In this document: piece after piece, positions 9,136 through 16,186 of the stretch
Position numbering within the stretch: the first letter of the stretch is position 1
Layout of the letters: every line of letters begins with the position of its first letter
NCBI GenBank assembly: GCA_964544475.1
Contig: CAZJBS010000011.1
Location: 1-64,000, forward strand
DNA: 64,000 bases
Source: CAZJBS01 sp964544475
GTDB taxonomy: Bacteria > CLD3 > SB21
Reading direction: 5' to 3'
Position numbers and translations under genes: made by a program
The notes under the pieces: model-generated
Told to the model about the DNA's origin: nothing
Databases searched by the model: none
Seen by the model: only the letters and a program-made list of their open reading frames with translations

Positions 9136-11487
9136 TCAGAATTCAATCCGGTAGCTGATATTCGGGATCATCAGCAACTCTTCCTCCTTGTCCACTTTCT
9201 TCGTTCTCAGGTTATACCGATAACCGTAAAATTCCTTCCGGCCCAGCGCATTGTTGATCTGAAGCGACCAGGCTTGGGTGAGCTTTTGCGAGATCAGTTT
9301 GTAGGACAACGTCACGTCGGCATGAAGGACGTCCGGTTTTCTCCCGGCAAATGCCTGCCAACCATCGTCCACGACCTCCTCGGATTGGGAATCGTAGAAT
9401 ACCGGGGTTATGCGCTCTCCACCCATGATCGTCAGTTTGCCGTTGAGGCCCAGCACATGCGTTTTTGTCCGGCGGGTCATCTGCCACTCCTTGCCGGCCA
9501 GCACATTGAACACGAACTGCCGGTCGAAACGGGTTGCCCGCACGATGCCATCGCCACCTTTGTATTTGGAATCAAAAACAGAACCCGTGATCAGGTAATA
9601 GTAACCTCGACTAAGAAATCGCTCAATCGTGATATCCACGCCGATGTTCCGGCCGGAGCCTTTGTTGACGAGGGGCACGTTGATGAACCAATCGCTGGTC
9701 AGATTGAGCAAAGAGAAGGAACTATCCTTGATCACGGGAATGTCGTACAGACTCTGGTAGTATGGCTCAATCTTGATCCGGACATTTTCGCTGAGCCGGT
9801 TTTCATATCCAACCACCAGATGATGAGATTTGGAGAAATCAAGATGCCGGTTTGGCCGTCGTCCGGGGCCCGTCGCCTGACCCTCGGCAAGGTAAATGCC
9901 AATCATTTCGAGCTGGCTGTGCAGGCCGTAGCCCGCCGTCAACGCCTGCGATGTCGTCAACCCGTAACGCAGGCCGGCACGGGGTTCGATCGTATGACGA
10001 CCGTTCAGGGTGAAATACTGGGTGTGCACGCCGAGGTTCAAACTGAATCGTTCGGTCGCGTCGATCCTTGACTGCGTGAATCCCCTCAAAAGATAACTGT
10101 CGCCTTTTTCGTTGACGATGGTGCTCATCGGAGAATTCATGTCAACCGCATTCCGCAGCCGGACGTCGTAATGAAGATTGTCGACGAGGAATCCGGTTTT
10201 GTTGGTGTGCCTGGCGCTGAATTTGTGATTGGCGAAAGAAGTCAGCGTGTATTTCCAGGTGTTATTCCTGATGTATTCCCGTGGCCGAAAAGACAGCGTG
10301 CCATCCAGACGTTTCATTTGCCACGACACGGCATTGCCGGATGCGGCGACGGCGGTGTGAATGTACGTGTGGTCGCCATTCACCCATCGGTGGGTCAAAC
10401 CCAATGCGCCCATGCTCTGATCGTTCTGCGCCTCCTCGCGATCCTGATTGAATTTCCATTTGGCGCTGTCTTTTTCAGCCGTCTGTTCTCCGTGATCCAG
10501 CGCGCCAAGACCCCAGAATGAAAAAGTGCCGGCGTACGTTGGAACATTAAATTTGAACGAGAGATCCTGGTAACGGATCGCGCCGGCGTCTTCCGGCAAA
10601 AGGGGGGCAAAAAGCGCCAGCGTGGCATAGCGGTAGTTGAACAAATACGAATAAGGTTTGCCGGCCACCATCGGACCTTCGGACGACACGTCCGTGCCGA
10701 TGCCCCCGATCTGGAATGTGTGCTCGTAACGCTCATTGTTGCCGTTGCGCAGGCGGATATCGAATACGCCGGACATCGCGTTGCCGTATTCGGCGGGAAA
10801 CGCGCCGGTGAAGAAGTCCGAATTGGACAGCATATGGCTGGACAACGCCGTGATCCCTCCGCCGCCCAATACGGTGATGTCGGCGAAGTGGCTTGGGTTC
10901 GTGATTTCGATGCCCTCCAACCGCCATTGCATGCCTTTGGGCGCATTGCCCCGGACGACGATGCCGTTGTTTTGAAGACTGCCGGTGACGCCGGCCAGGG
11001 AAGAAGCGAGCCTGGACGGATCGTCAAATCCGCCGGCGTAACGCGAGGCCTCCTCCACGCTGAGTTGCCGGGCGGAGACGGGCGCCATGCCGTTGATCGG
11101 ACGGTCTTTGTTGTCCGAGCTGGCCGTGATCTCGACCGCCTCCAACGCGACCACCGATTCGGTCAACTCAAAATGCAGCAGAACCTCTTTGCCGGATCCG
11201 ACGAGAATCTCGCGGTACGTGTACGCATCATAACCAAGGTATGAAGCCTGGATGGTGTGGCGGCCCACCGGCACTTTCTCAATTTTGAACCGGCCGTTCA
11301 AGTCCGAACTTGCACCCCGCATCGGTTCGGTGGACGTCACGACGATATTGGCCCCCGGCAATGGGGTTTGGGTTTCTTTGTCCACAATAGTACCACGGAT
11401 GGTTTGCGTGATGGGTTGGGCTGAAACGTGGATCGTGAACAGCGCCAGGAGGCAAACTACAGTCTTGGTCATTTCGATGGCTTTCAT
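9136..11487 (-). CDS. TonB-dependent receptor with CarboxypepD-regulatory-like domain
   Basis: This is a 783-residue outer-membrane receptor. A signal peptide ends ...FTIHVSA. A carboxypeptidase-regulatory-like beta-sandwich follows (residues about 27-110, IRGTIVDKETQTPLPGANIVV), then a plug (about 130-240, SLAGVTGSLQNNGIVVRGNAPKG) and a beta-barrel ending NISYRIEF with the terminal Phe used for barrel assembly. The domain order is typical of Bacteroidota receptors. No SusD partner is adjacent, so the substrate cannot be told. It is divergent from a PAS-LuxR regulator across 75 bp, which suggests that regulator controls it. Starts at 11487 or 11472 are both possible. Confidence 0.9.
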   Translation of the reverse strand: MKAIEMTKTVVCLLALFTIHVSAQPITQTIRGTIVDKETQTPLPGANIVVTSTEPMRGASSDLNGRFKIEKVPVGRHTIQASYLGYDAYTYREILVGSGKEVLLHFELTESVVALEAVEITASSDNKDRPINGMAPVSARQLSVEEASRYAGGFDDPSRLASSLAGVTGSLQNNGIVVRGNAPKGMQWRLEGIEITNPSHFADITVLGGGGITALSSHMLSNSDFFTGAFPAEYGNAMSGVFDIRLRNGNNERYEHTFQIGGIGTDVSSEGPMVAGKPYSYLFNYRYATLALFAPLLPEDAGAIRYQDLSFKFNVPTYAGTFSFWGLGALDHGEQTAEKDSAKWKFNQDREEAQNDQSMGALGLTHRWVNGDHTYIHTAVAASGNAVSWQMKRLDGTLSFRPREYIRNNTWKYTLTSFANHKFSARHTNKTGFLVDNLHYDVRLRNAVDMNSPMSTIVNEKGDSYLLRGFTQSRIDATERFSLNLGVHTQYFTLNGRHTIEPRAGLRYGLTTSQALTAGYGLHSQLEMIGIYLAEGQATGPGRRPNRHLDFSKSHHLVVGYENRLSENVRIKIEPYYQSLYDIPVIKDSSFSLLNLTSDWFINVPLVNKGSGRNIGVDITIERFLSRGYYYLITGSVFDSKYKGGDGIVRATRFDRQFVFNVLAGKEWQMTRRTKTHVLGLNGKLTIMGGERITPVFYDSQSEEVVDDGWQAFAGRKPDVLHADVTLSYKLISQKLTQAWSLQINNALGRKEFYGYRYNLRTKKVDKEEELLMIPNISYRIEF

Positions 11488-11562
11488 GTTGTTTGTTTTC
11501 CAGTCCCAAGTTAAGTTGAGAATGCCCTGTTTTGAATACTGATTACTGAGTATATTGCGACC

Positions 11563-12351
11563 ATGTCAACAGGAAAACCGCTCCACAACCTCCGGAAATT
11601 GCAGATCGAATACTCCGAACTTCTTGATCGTCAAAGGTTTGAAGAAAAAGACCTGGACTACGGAATTCTGGACTACCACACCCGGTTTCTGGACCAGCTT
11701 GATGTGATTGAGAGCAGTTCCATTTCAATTTTTGATTTGTTCAAAAGAGACCATGTTTATTTTTCCAGGAAGTTCGAATCGGTTTTCGGATGGGATTTGG
11801 AAAAGGCTCATCGGGAAGGAGCGGCCTACGCCAACCGGAAAATTCACCCGGATGACGTCATACCGATGTGGGAAGCCGGCAATCATTTCTTCAGGATGGC
11901 GTTCGACGTCCCGCCAGCCATTCGTAAAGATTACAAAGTCGTGCAGGAATATCGTATCACCTGGAAAAGCGGCGAATGGGTGCGGGTCGTCGAGCAGATG
12001 ATGATTCTCGAAAATGACCGGCATGGTAATATCTGGCTCGGCTTATGCCTGATGGATCTGGCCCCGGACCAGAATGCCGACCTGCCGTACAAAAGCCGGA
12101 TCATCAACTACAGGACCGGAGAGGTTCTCACATTCAAGCCGTCTGGCGCAAAGGGAATTACCCTGACCGTCAGGGAGTCTGAGATTCTCCAGCACATTGC
12201 CGACGGGAAAATGAGCAAGGAAATCGCGGATCAACTTTCGATCAGCATTCACACGGTCAACACCCACCGCCAGAGGATACTCGAAAAACTTCAGGCGGAT
12301 TCAAGTATTGAGGCCATACGATACGCGCGGGAACATGGGATAATTGAGTAG
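11563..12351 (+). CDS. PAS-LuxR transcriptional regulator
   Basis: This is a 262-residue protein with a PAS-type sensor (residues about 55-170: SRKFESVFGW, IHPDDVIPMW, EYRITWKSGEWVRVVEQM) and a C-terminal LuxR/GerE helix-turn-helix (about 197-258: LTVRESEILQHIADGKMSKEIA, then the recognition helix SIHTVNTHRQRILEKL). This architecture is common in Bacteroidota. There is no receiver domain, so it senses a small molecule or redox state directly. No clear Shine-Dalgarno precedes the ATG. It is divergent from the TonB-dependent receptor, its probable target. The DNA encoding its HTH end recurs as a fragment at 13466-13596. Confidence 0.85.
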   Translation: MSTGKPLHNLRKLQIEYSELLDRQRFEEKDLDYGILDYHTRFLDQLDVIESSSISIFDLFKRDHVYFSRKFESVFGWDLEKAHREGAAYANRKIHPDDVIPMWEAGNHFFRMAFDVPPAIRKDYKVVQEYRITWKSGEWVRVVEQMMILENDRHGNIWLGLCLMDLAPDQNADLPYKSRIINYRTGEVLTFKPSGAKGITLTVRESEILQHIADGKMSKEIADQLSISIHTVNTHRQRILEKLQADSSIEAIRYAREHGIIE

Positions 12352-12683
12352 CCTGGCAGAGCCAATTGTCAGATAATGTGACTCCGAGATAGCTCACACT
12401 TCCAAATGTCATCCAGATTTCTAAGTCTTTGGGCACCAATCATGGCAATGAAGAATCATTGTATCCTGCATGCAACCCGTTCTCGAAATTGAAGGGTGGC
12501 CAAGATTGTGTTCCCTGAGTCAATGGACTTGACACCTTGTTCAGGTATCTTGAACGCATTCCCTTATTCTGTAAACGAGTACATAAAAAACAAAGACACA
12601 GTAGCATGGGTTTTGGCATAGGGGTTGCATTCGGTTCTTTCACAGTCAAAACAAGTTCCAAACTCATCTCAGAAGGAGACGCT
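12352..12683. other. intergenic region, nothing recognised
   Basis: This 332-bp stretch lies between the regulator and the next lipoprotein gene. It presumably holds the promoter of that gene. No convincing promoter pair, hairpin or small gene was found. Confidence 0.4.
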
Positions 12684-13394
12684 ATGAAATCGGTTGTTTT
12701 CTCATGCCTTGTGGCGGGAATACTCTTCCTCCTACAAGCTGGTTGTTCAGTCGACGATCCGACGCAACTGCAAACGCGACCAAGTTATCAGAAGGAGTTG
12801 GCGGCTGAAGAATGCACGCCTGCGTCATTTTACTACCAGGAGTCATGCGTCGTTCCACCAATAGATCCCTACACACCATACCTTTTCTATGATGAAGAGC
12901 ACAGATCGGTGGAACTGGCCGCTAATTTCCCCGGCCAGTTATTCGATGGCGTCTCGGACGTTGTTCCGCCGCTTAACGAGGCGTGGAACCCGTCGACAAA
13001 CGGCTGCATGCCACCGGATATATTACCATCAGGTAGACCTAAAAGAACTTTGGCATATTGCCATTTCCGTATTCGGAATGCTAACGGAACTTGCATTCTT
13101 TTCAGCGGTGTCTTGCATCCCAATCTATACGGCAATCAGTGGTACCAATTAGGCATGTCATTACCTGTTGATGATATCCTGTCCGGCCAGAACATTGAGT
13201 TCTCACGGTTGATAGGCTCAGACTACGATGAATTCCTTTTGTACTTCGCTAGCCCAAATTTTCGATTAAAACCTGGCTTCACGTATTTGTTCGAAATCAC
13301 ATCTCAATTTGATATTGTGTCTCCTAGTCGCGTTCTGGCAGAGAAAATCGTTCACAGCCAAAGTTTTCAAATTCCGCTTCCTTTGCCTGAATAG
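12684..13394 (+). CDS. lipoprotein, unknown function
   Basis: This is a 236-residue protein. The start at 12684 has AAGGAG eight bases upstream and begins the lipoprotein signal MKSVVFSCLVAGILFLLQAGC (lipobox LQAGC). Upstream in-frame codons to 12537 lack a ribosome binding site. The mature protein has several Cys (EECTPASFYYQESC, TNGC, YCHFRI, GTC) likely in disulfides, and a beta-rich, aromatic C-terminal half (FRLKPGFTYLFEITSQF). No family is recognised. A strong terminator follows. Confidence 0.7.
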   Translation: MKSVVFSCLVAGILFLLQAGCSVDDPTQLQTRPSYQKELAAEECTPASFYYQESCVVPPIDPYTPYLFYDEEHRSVELAANFPGQLFDGVSDVVPPLNEAWNPSTNGCMPPDILPSGRPKRTLAYCHFRIRNANGTCILFSGVLHPNLYGNQWYQLGMSLPVDDILSGQNIEFSRLIGSDYDEFLLYFASPNFRLKPGFTYLFEITSQFDIVSPSRVLAEKIVHSQSFQIPLPLPE

Positions 13395-13414
13395 TCAAAG
13401 AAAACGGAAAGTGT

Positions 13415-13446
13415 GAGCCCGTCCATAAGGTCGGGCTCTTTTTTTT
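13415..13446 (+). terminator. Rho-independent terminator
   Basis: GAGCCCG-N10-CGGGCTC is a perfect seven-base stem followed by eight T. It ends the lipoprotein gene at 12684. Confidence 0.9.
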
Positions 13447-13465
13447 GGAGGCATACAGAATCAAA

Positions 13466-13596
13466 AAGGAAATCGCGGATCAACTTTCGATCAGCATTCA
13501 TACTGTCAATACTCACCGCCAGAAAATCCTCGAAAAACTTCAGGCGGATTCAAGTATTGAGGCCATACGATACGCGCGGGAACATGGGATAATTGA
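13466..13596 (+). pseudogene. duplicated 3' fragment of the PAS-LuxR gene
   Basis: These 131 bases align without gaps to 12217-12347, the HTH end of the regulator 1249 bp upstream, with seven mismatches. All seven lie within 13501-13528. Five of the six affected codons are synonymous, and one is Arg to Lys. The left 35 and right 68 bases are identical. The reading frame is kept and ends GAA GGA TAA, but there is no start codon or ribosome binding site and it begins right after a terminator. It is a relic of a paralogue or of a tandem duplication. Confidence 0.85.
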
Positions 13597-13682
13597 AGGA
13601 TAAGAAATCACTTGGTTTTTGTTTGATTGGTGCCTAATTTGCCCGTGTTTCATGTGACCTTCTAACGTAGGAAATCATTCAA

Positions 13683-13928
13683 ATGAAAAACTTTTGGTGT
13701 CTTTGGGCAGGCCTCATGGCAATTGCGTTTTGGGGCGGTTGCGGCGACGGAGGACGTGATATTGGCATTGGAGTCGGAGGAGAGTATTTTCTGGGCGACA
13801 AATTCAGCGTCGGCGTGGAGGCGCAATTGAATGCCACACATTCGTCCAAGACATCGTCACGTTTCGGAAATCCCGGGGGATGGAATATTAACACAGCCAG
13901 CGCCGTTCTCGCCACCGTTTATTTCTAA
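13683..13928 (+). CDS. mini lipoprotein with barrel-like C-terminus
   Basis: This is an 81-residue protein: lipoprotein-type signal MKNFWCLWAGLMAIAFWGGC followed by only about 60 residues. The remainder reads like the last three strands of an outer-membrane barrel (GIGVGGEYFLGDKFSVGVEAQL ... ASAVLATVYF, terminal Phe). Either it is a tiny lipoprotein in its own right, or an internal deletion has joined the signal and the C-terminus of a larger outer-membrane protein. It lies just after the LuxR fragment, in a region that has been rearranged. Confidence 0.55.
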   Translation: MKNFWCLWAGLMAIAFWGGCGDGGRDIGIGVGGEYFLGDKFSVGVEAQLNATHSSKTSSRFGNPGGWNINTASAVLATVYF

Positions 13929-14087
13929 AGACTCTTCCATTTGATCTCAAACCCTGTTCTCTGAATGGGGCTTGATGTTTCTATTCGCCAGATTCCTTTT
14001 GCATGTTCCTTCCAATTCCGATAGATTTCTCTCCATGTCAAGCCGTTCTCTCATTCTTTTCAAATTACCAATGCCTGAGGTGGTGTC

Positions 14088-15428
14088 GTGAAGAAGAAAA
14101 AGAATTCTGAAAAGAAGGTCTTTGTTCTGGACACGAATGTGGTACTCTACGACTACACGTGCATCTATAATTTTAAGGAACACGATGTCGTCATTCCCAT
14201 TGTGGTCCTCGAAGAGGTCGATGTATTCAAAAAGGGAAGCGACCTGATCAATTTCCAGGCGCGCGAGTTTATTCGGGAACTGGACAAACTCTCGCAGGAT
14301 CAGTTTTTTAAAAATGGCGTAAAACTCAGCCCGAAGCACGGCCGGTTGTTTATCGAAGTTGGGGACGCCCACTCGGATCTCATATCGAAGGCGTTTGCCC
14401 ACGACAAAGCGGACCATCGCATTTTGGCCCTCGCCGATCAATTGCGTCGGAATCGTCCCAATGTTCAGGTCATACTGATCACGAAAGACATCAGCCTGAG
14501 GATGAAGGCCAAGTCGCTGGGCATACTCGCCGAAGATTATGAGACAGGGAAGATCAGGAATATTGACGAACTGTACACCGGCATGCAGGTGCATGAAAAC
14601 TTCGATCAAACCGTCATCAGCCGTTTTTATGAAGCGCCACATAGCGTGCCGTTGGAGGAAATGCCCGATATCGAACCGCCTTTGTCCAACGAATATTTCA
14701 TACTGAAAAATCACAGCTCATCCGTCTTGGCCCATTTTAATCCATCGCTTCGCGCACTTGAAAAAGTCACCAAAAAGGCGGCGTTTTCGATCGAACCACG
14801 CAACGCCGAGCAGGCGTTTGCCCTCGATGCGCTTCTGCGTCCGGAGGTGCAGGTGGTGACGTTGACGGGCAAAGCGGGAACCGGCAAGACGCTCCTGGCT
14901 CTGGCGGCGGCGCTGCAACTCCGGCAGAATTTCAGCCAGATCTACCTCGCCAGGCCGGTGGTGCCTCTGAGCAATCGCGATATCGGTTACCTGCCCGGGG
15001 ACGTGCAATCCAAACTCGACCCGTATATGCAGCCGCTCTATGACAACCTGGCGGTGATCAAAAACAGGTTTGGCAGCGAAAGTTCGGAGCGGTCCCGCAT
15101 CAATGAAATGTTGCAGAATGAAAAGCTCGTCATCACGCCATTGGCCTACATCCGGGGCCGCAGCCTGGATAAGATATTCTTTATCGTGGACGAAGCGCAG
15201 AACCTGACTCCGCACGAAATCAAGACGATCATCACCCGCGCGGGCGAAGGCACGAAAATGATTTTTGCCGGGGACATCTATCAGATTGATTCACCGTACC
15301 TGGACAGTCAGTCCAATGGCCTGACGTATTTGGTGGACAGGATGAAAGGCCAGGAGTTGTTTGCCCATATCAATCTGGTCAGAGGCGAACGCAGCCCGTT
15401 GGCCGAATTGGCCAGCAACCTGCTGTAG
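14088..15428 (+). CDS. PIN-PhoH protein (PhoH2/YlaK type)
   Basis: This is a 446-residue cytoplasmic protein. An N-terminal PIN ribonuclease domain (residues about 8-140; acidic residues in VFVLDTNVVLYD, LEEVD and LITKDISLRMKA) is fused to a PhoH P-loop ATPase (Walker A GKAGTGKT at 261-268, Walker B FFIVDEAQNL). Mycobacterial homologues act as RNA helicase and RNase. It starts with GTG, supported by GAGGTGG upstream. It lies nine bases before the carbonic anhydrase gene, suggesting one transcript. A second PhoH without a PIN domain is at 40296. Confidence 0.9.
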   Translation: MKKKKNSEKKVFVLDTNVVLYDYTCIYNFKEHDVVIPIVVLEEVDVFKKGSDLINFQAREFIRELDKLSQDQFFKNGVKLSPKHGRLFIEVGDAHSDLISKAFAHDKADHRILALADQLRRNRPNVQVILITKDISLRMKAKSLGILAEDYETGKIRNIDELYTGMQVHENFDQTVISRFYEAPHSVPLEEMPDIEPPLSNEYFILKNHSSSVLAHFNPSLRALEKVTKKAAFSIEPRNAEQAFALDALLRPEVQVVTLTGKAGTGKTLLALAAALQLRQNFSQIYLARPVVPLSNRDIGYLPGDVQSKLDPYMQPLYDNLAVIKNRFGSESSERSRINEMLQNEKLVITPLAYIRGRSLDKIFFIVDEAQNLTPHEIKTIITRAGEGTKMIFAGDIYQIDSPYLDSQSNGLTYLVDRMKGQELFAHINLVRGERSPLAELASNLL

Positions 15429-15436
15429 GAAACCCC

Positions 15437-15985
15437 ATGGACAGACTTAAACCGATCAATTCGCGGGAGGCCATTCCTGAAGTGTACCGGAACACGCCCA
15501 TCGGACTTCTGCTGGAATATCACAACCTGGACGGAAGTCTCGACGACGTATACCCCCAGGCGCGCCTGCTCATCGGCATGTGCATGGACAATCGCAAGCA
15601 TCTTCACATACCGGATAATTTTGCTTTCATTATTCGATCGGGCGGAGCCAACCTGCGATATTCGGAATTCAAGGTATCCTATGCCATTGCCGTCGGTGGC
15701 GTCCGTCATATCGCCCTCATCGGGCACACGCAATGCGGCATGGTCAATCTCGTGGCCCGTCGGGGGCCTTTCATAGAGGGTTTGGTGGACGCCGGATGGA
15801 ATGTGCAAATGGCGCAGGATCACTTCAATCATTTTGCGCCCATGTTCGAAATCGGGAACGAAGTGGATTTCGTTCTTAGCGAGGCCAAACGTCTCAGAAT
15901 CCGCTATCCCAGAGTTACGGTTGCGCCGCTCCTGTACCGCGTGGAGGACAACCGCCTCTATGTCATTGATGAAGGTGCTTCATAG
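15437..15985 (+). CDS. beta-class carbonic anhydrase-like protein
   Basis: This is a 182-residue protein with the beta-carbonic anhydrase zinc set Cys49, His97 and Cys100 (MCMDNR and GHTQCGM) and the Asp51-Arg53 dyad that opens the zinc site. The usual C-x-D-S/A-R is C-M-D-N-R here. The RSGGAN and VGGVRHIALIGHT segments fit the family. It has no signal peptide. Carbonic anhydrase activity (CO2 hydration) is likely but not certain, since this subgroup includes uncharacterised members. It probably shares a transcript with the PIN-PhoH gene. No terminator is evident downstream. Confidence 0.8.
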   Translation: MDRLKPINSREAIPEVYRNTPIGLLLEYHNLDGSLDDVYPQARLLIGMCMDNRKHLHIPDNFAFIIRSGGANLRYSEFKVSYAIAVGGVRHIALIGHTQCGMVNLVARRGPFIEGLVDAGWNVQMAQDHFNHFAPMFEIGNEVDFVLSEAKRLRIRYPRVTVAPLLYRVEDNRLYVIDEGAS

Positions 15986-16030
15986 AGCTTGCCCCGTACA
16001 TCTGCCCAACGTCTCTATTCCTGCCTTAAC

Positions 16031-16044
16031 CTGACCCAAGTCAT
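16031..16044. promoter_or_regulatory. TGAY-N4-RTCA palindrome upstream of maeB
   Basis: CTGACCCAAGTCAT lies 143 bp before the maeB start. It is one of five similar sites in the window (also 18524, 21818, 27091, 33815) and fits the CRP/FNR-family half-site pair TGAC/GTCA. Confidence 0.5.
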
Positions 16045-16145
16045 GGTTTTTCCAGATAATTAGGTCTAATTTCTCGCGGCCAATGCAATAATGGCATATG
16101 GCACAAGAACATAGATCACTACCACATGATCGAAAAACCTGGAAA

Positions 16146-16176
16146 TTCCTCCCACGGAAACAAACCGTGGAAGGAG
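16146..16176 (+). promoter_or_regulatory. hairpin that masks the maeB ribosome binding site
   Basis: TTCCTCCCACGG pairs with CCGTGGAAGGAG around an AAACAAA loop: six base pairs, a C-A mismatch, then five more pairs including one wobble. The right arm contains part of the Shine-Dalgarno AGGAGGAGG (16172-16180), six bases from the ATG. Folding would hide it, so translation of maeB may be controlled by RNA structure, temperature or a binding protein. Confidence 0.55.
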
Positions 16177-16186
16177 GAGGACATCA

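Noticed and set aside
9028..10071. 347-codon frame antisense to the TonB-dependent receptor
   Set aside because: It overlaps two well-supported genes; low-complexity composition typical of a reverse-frame artefact.
12529..12560. sigma70 promoter at TTGACA 12529
   Set aside because: No acceptable -10 element occurs at 16-18 bp spacing.
13466..13596. insertion-sequence remnant as the source of the LuxR fragment
   Set aside because: No terminal inverted repeats, target duplication or transposase fragment flanks it.
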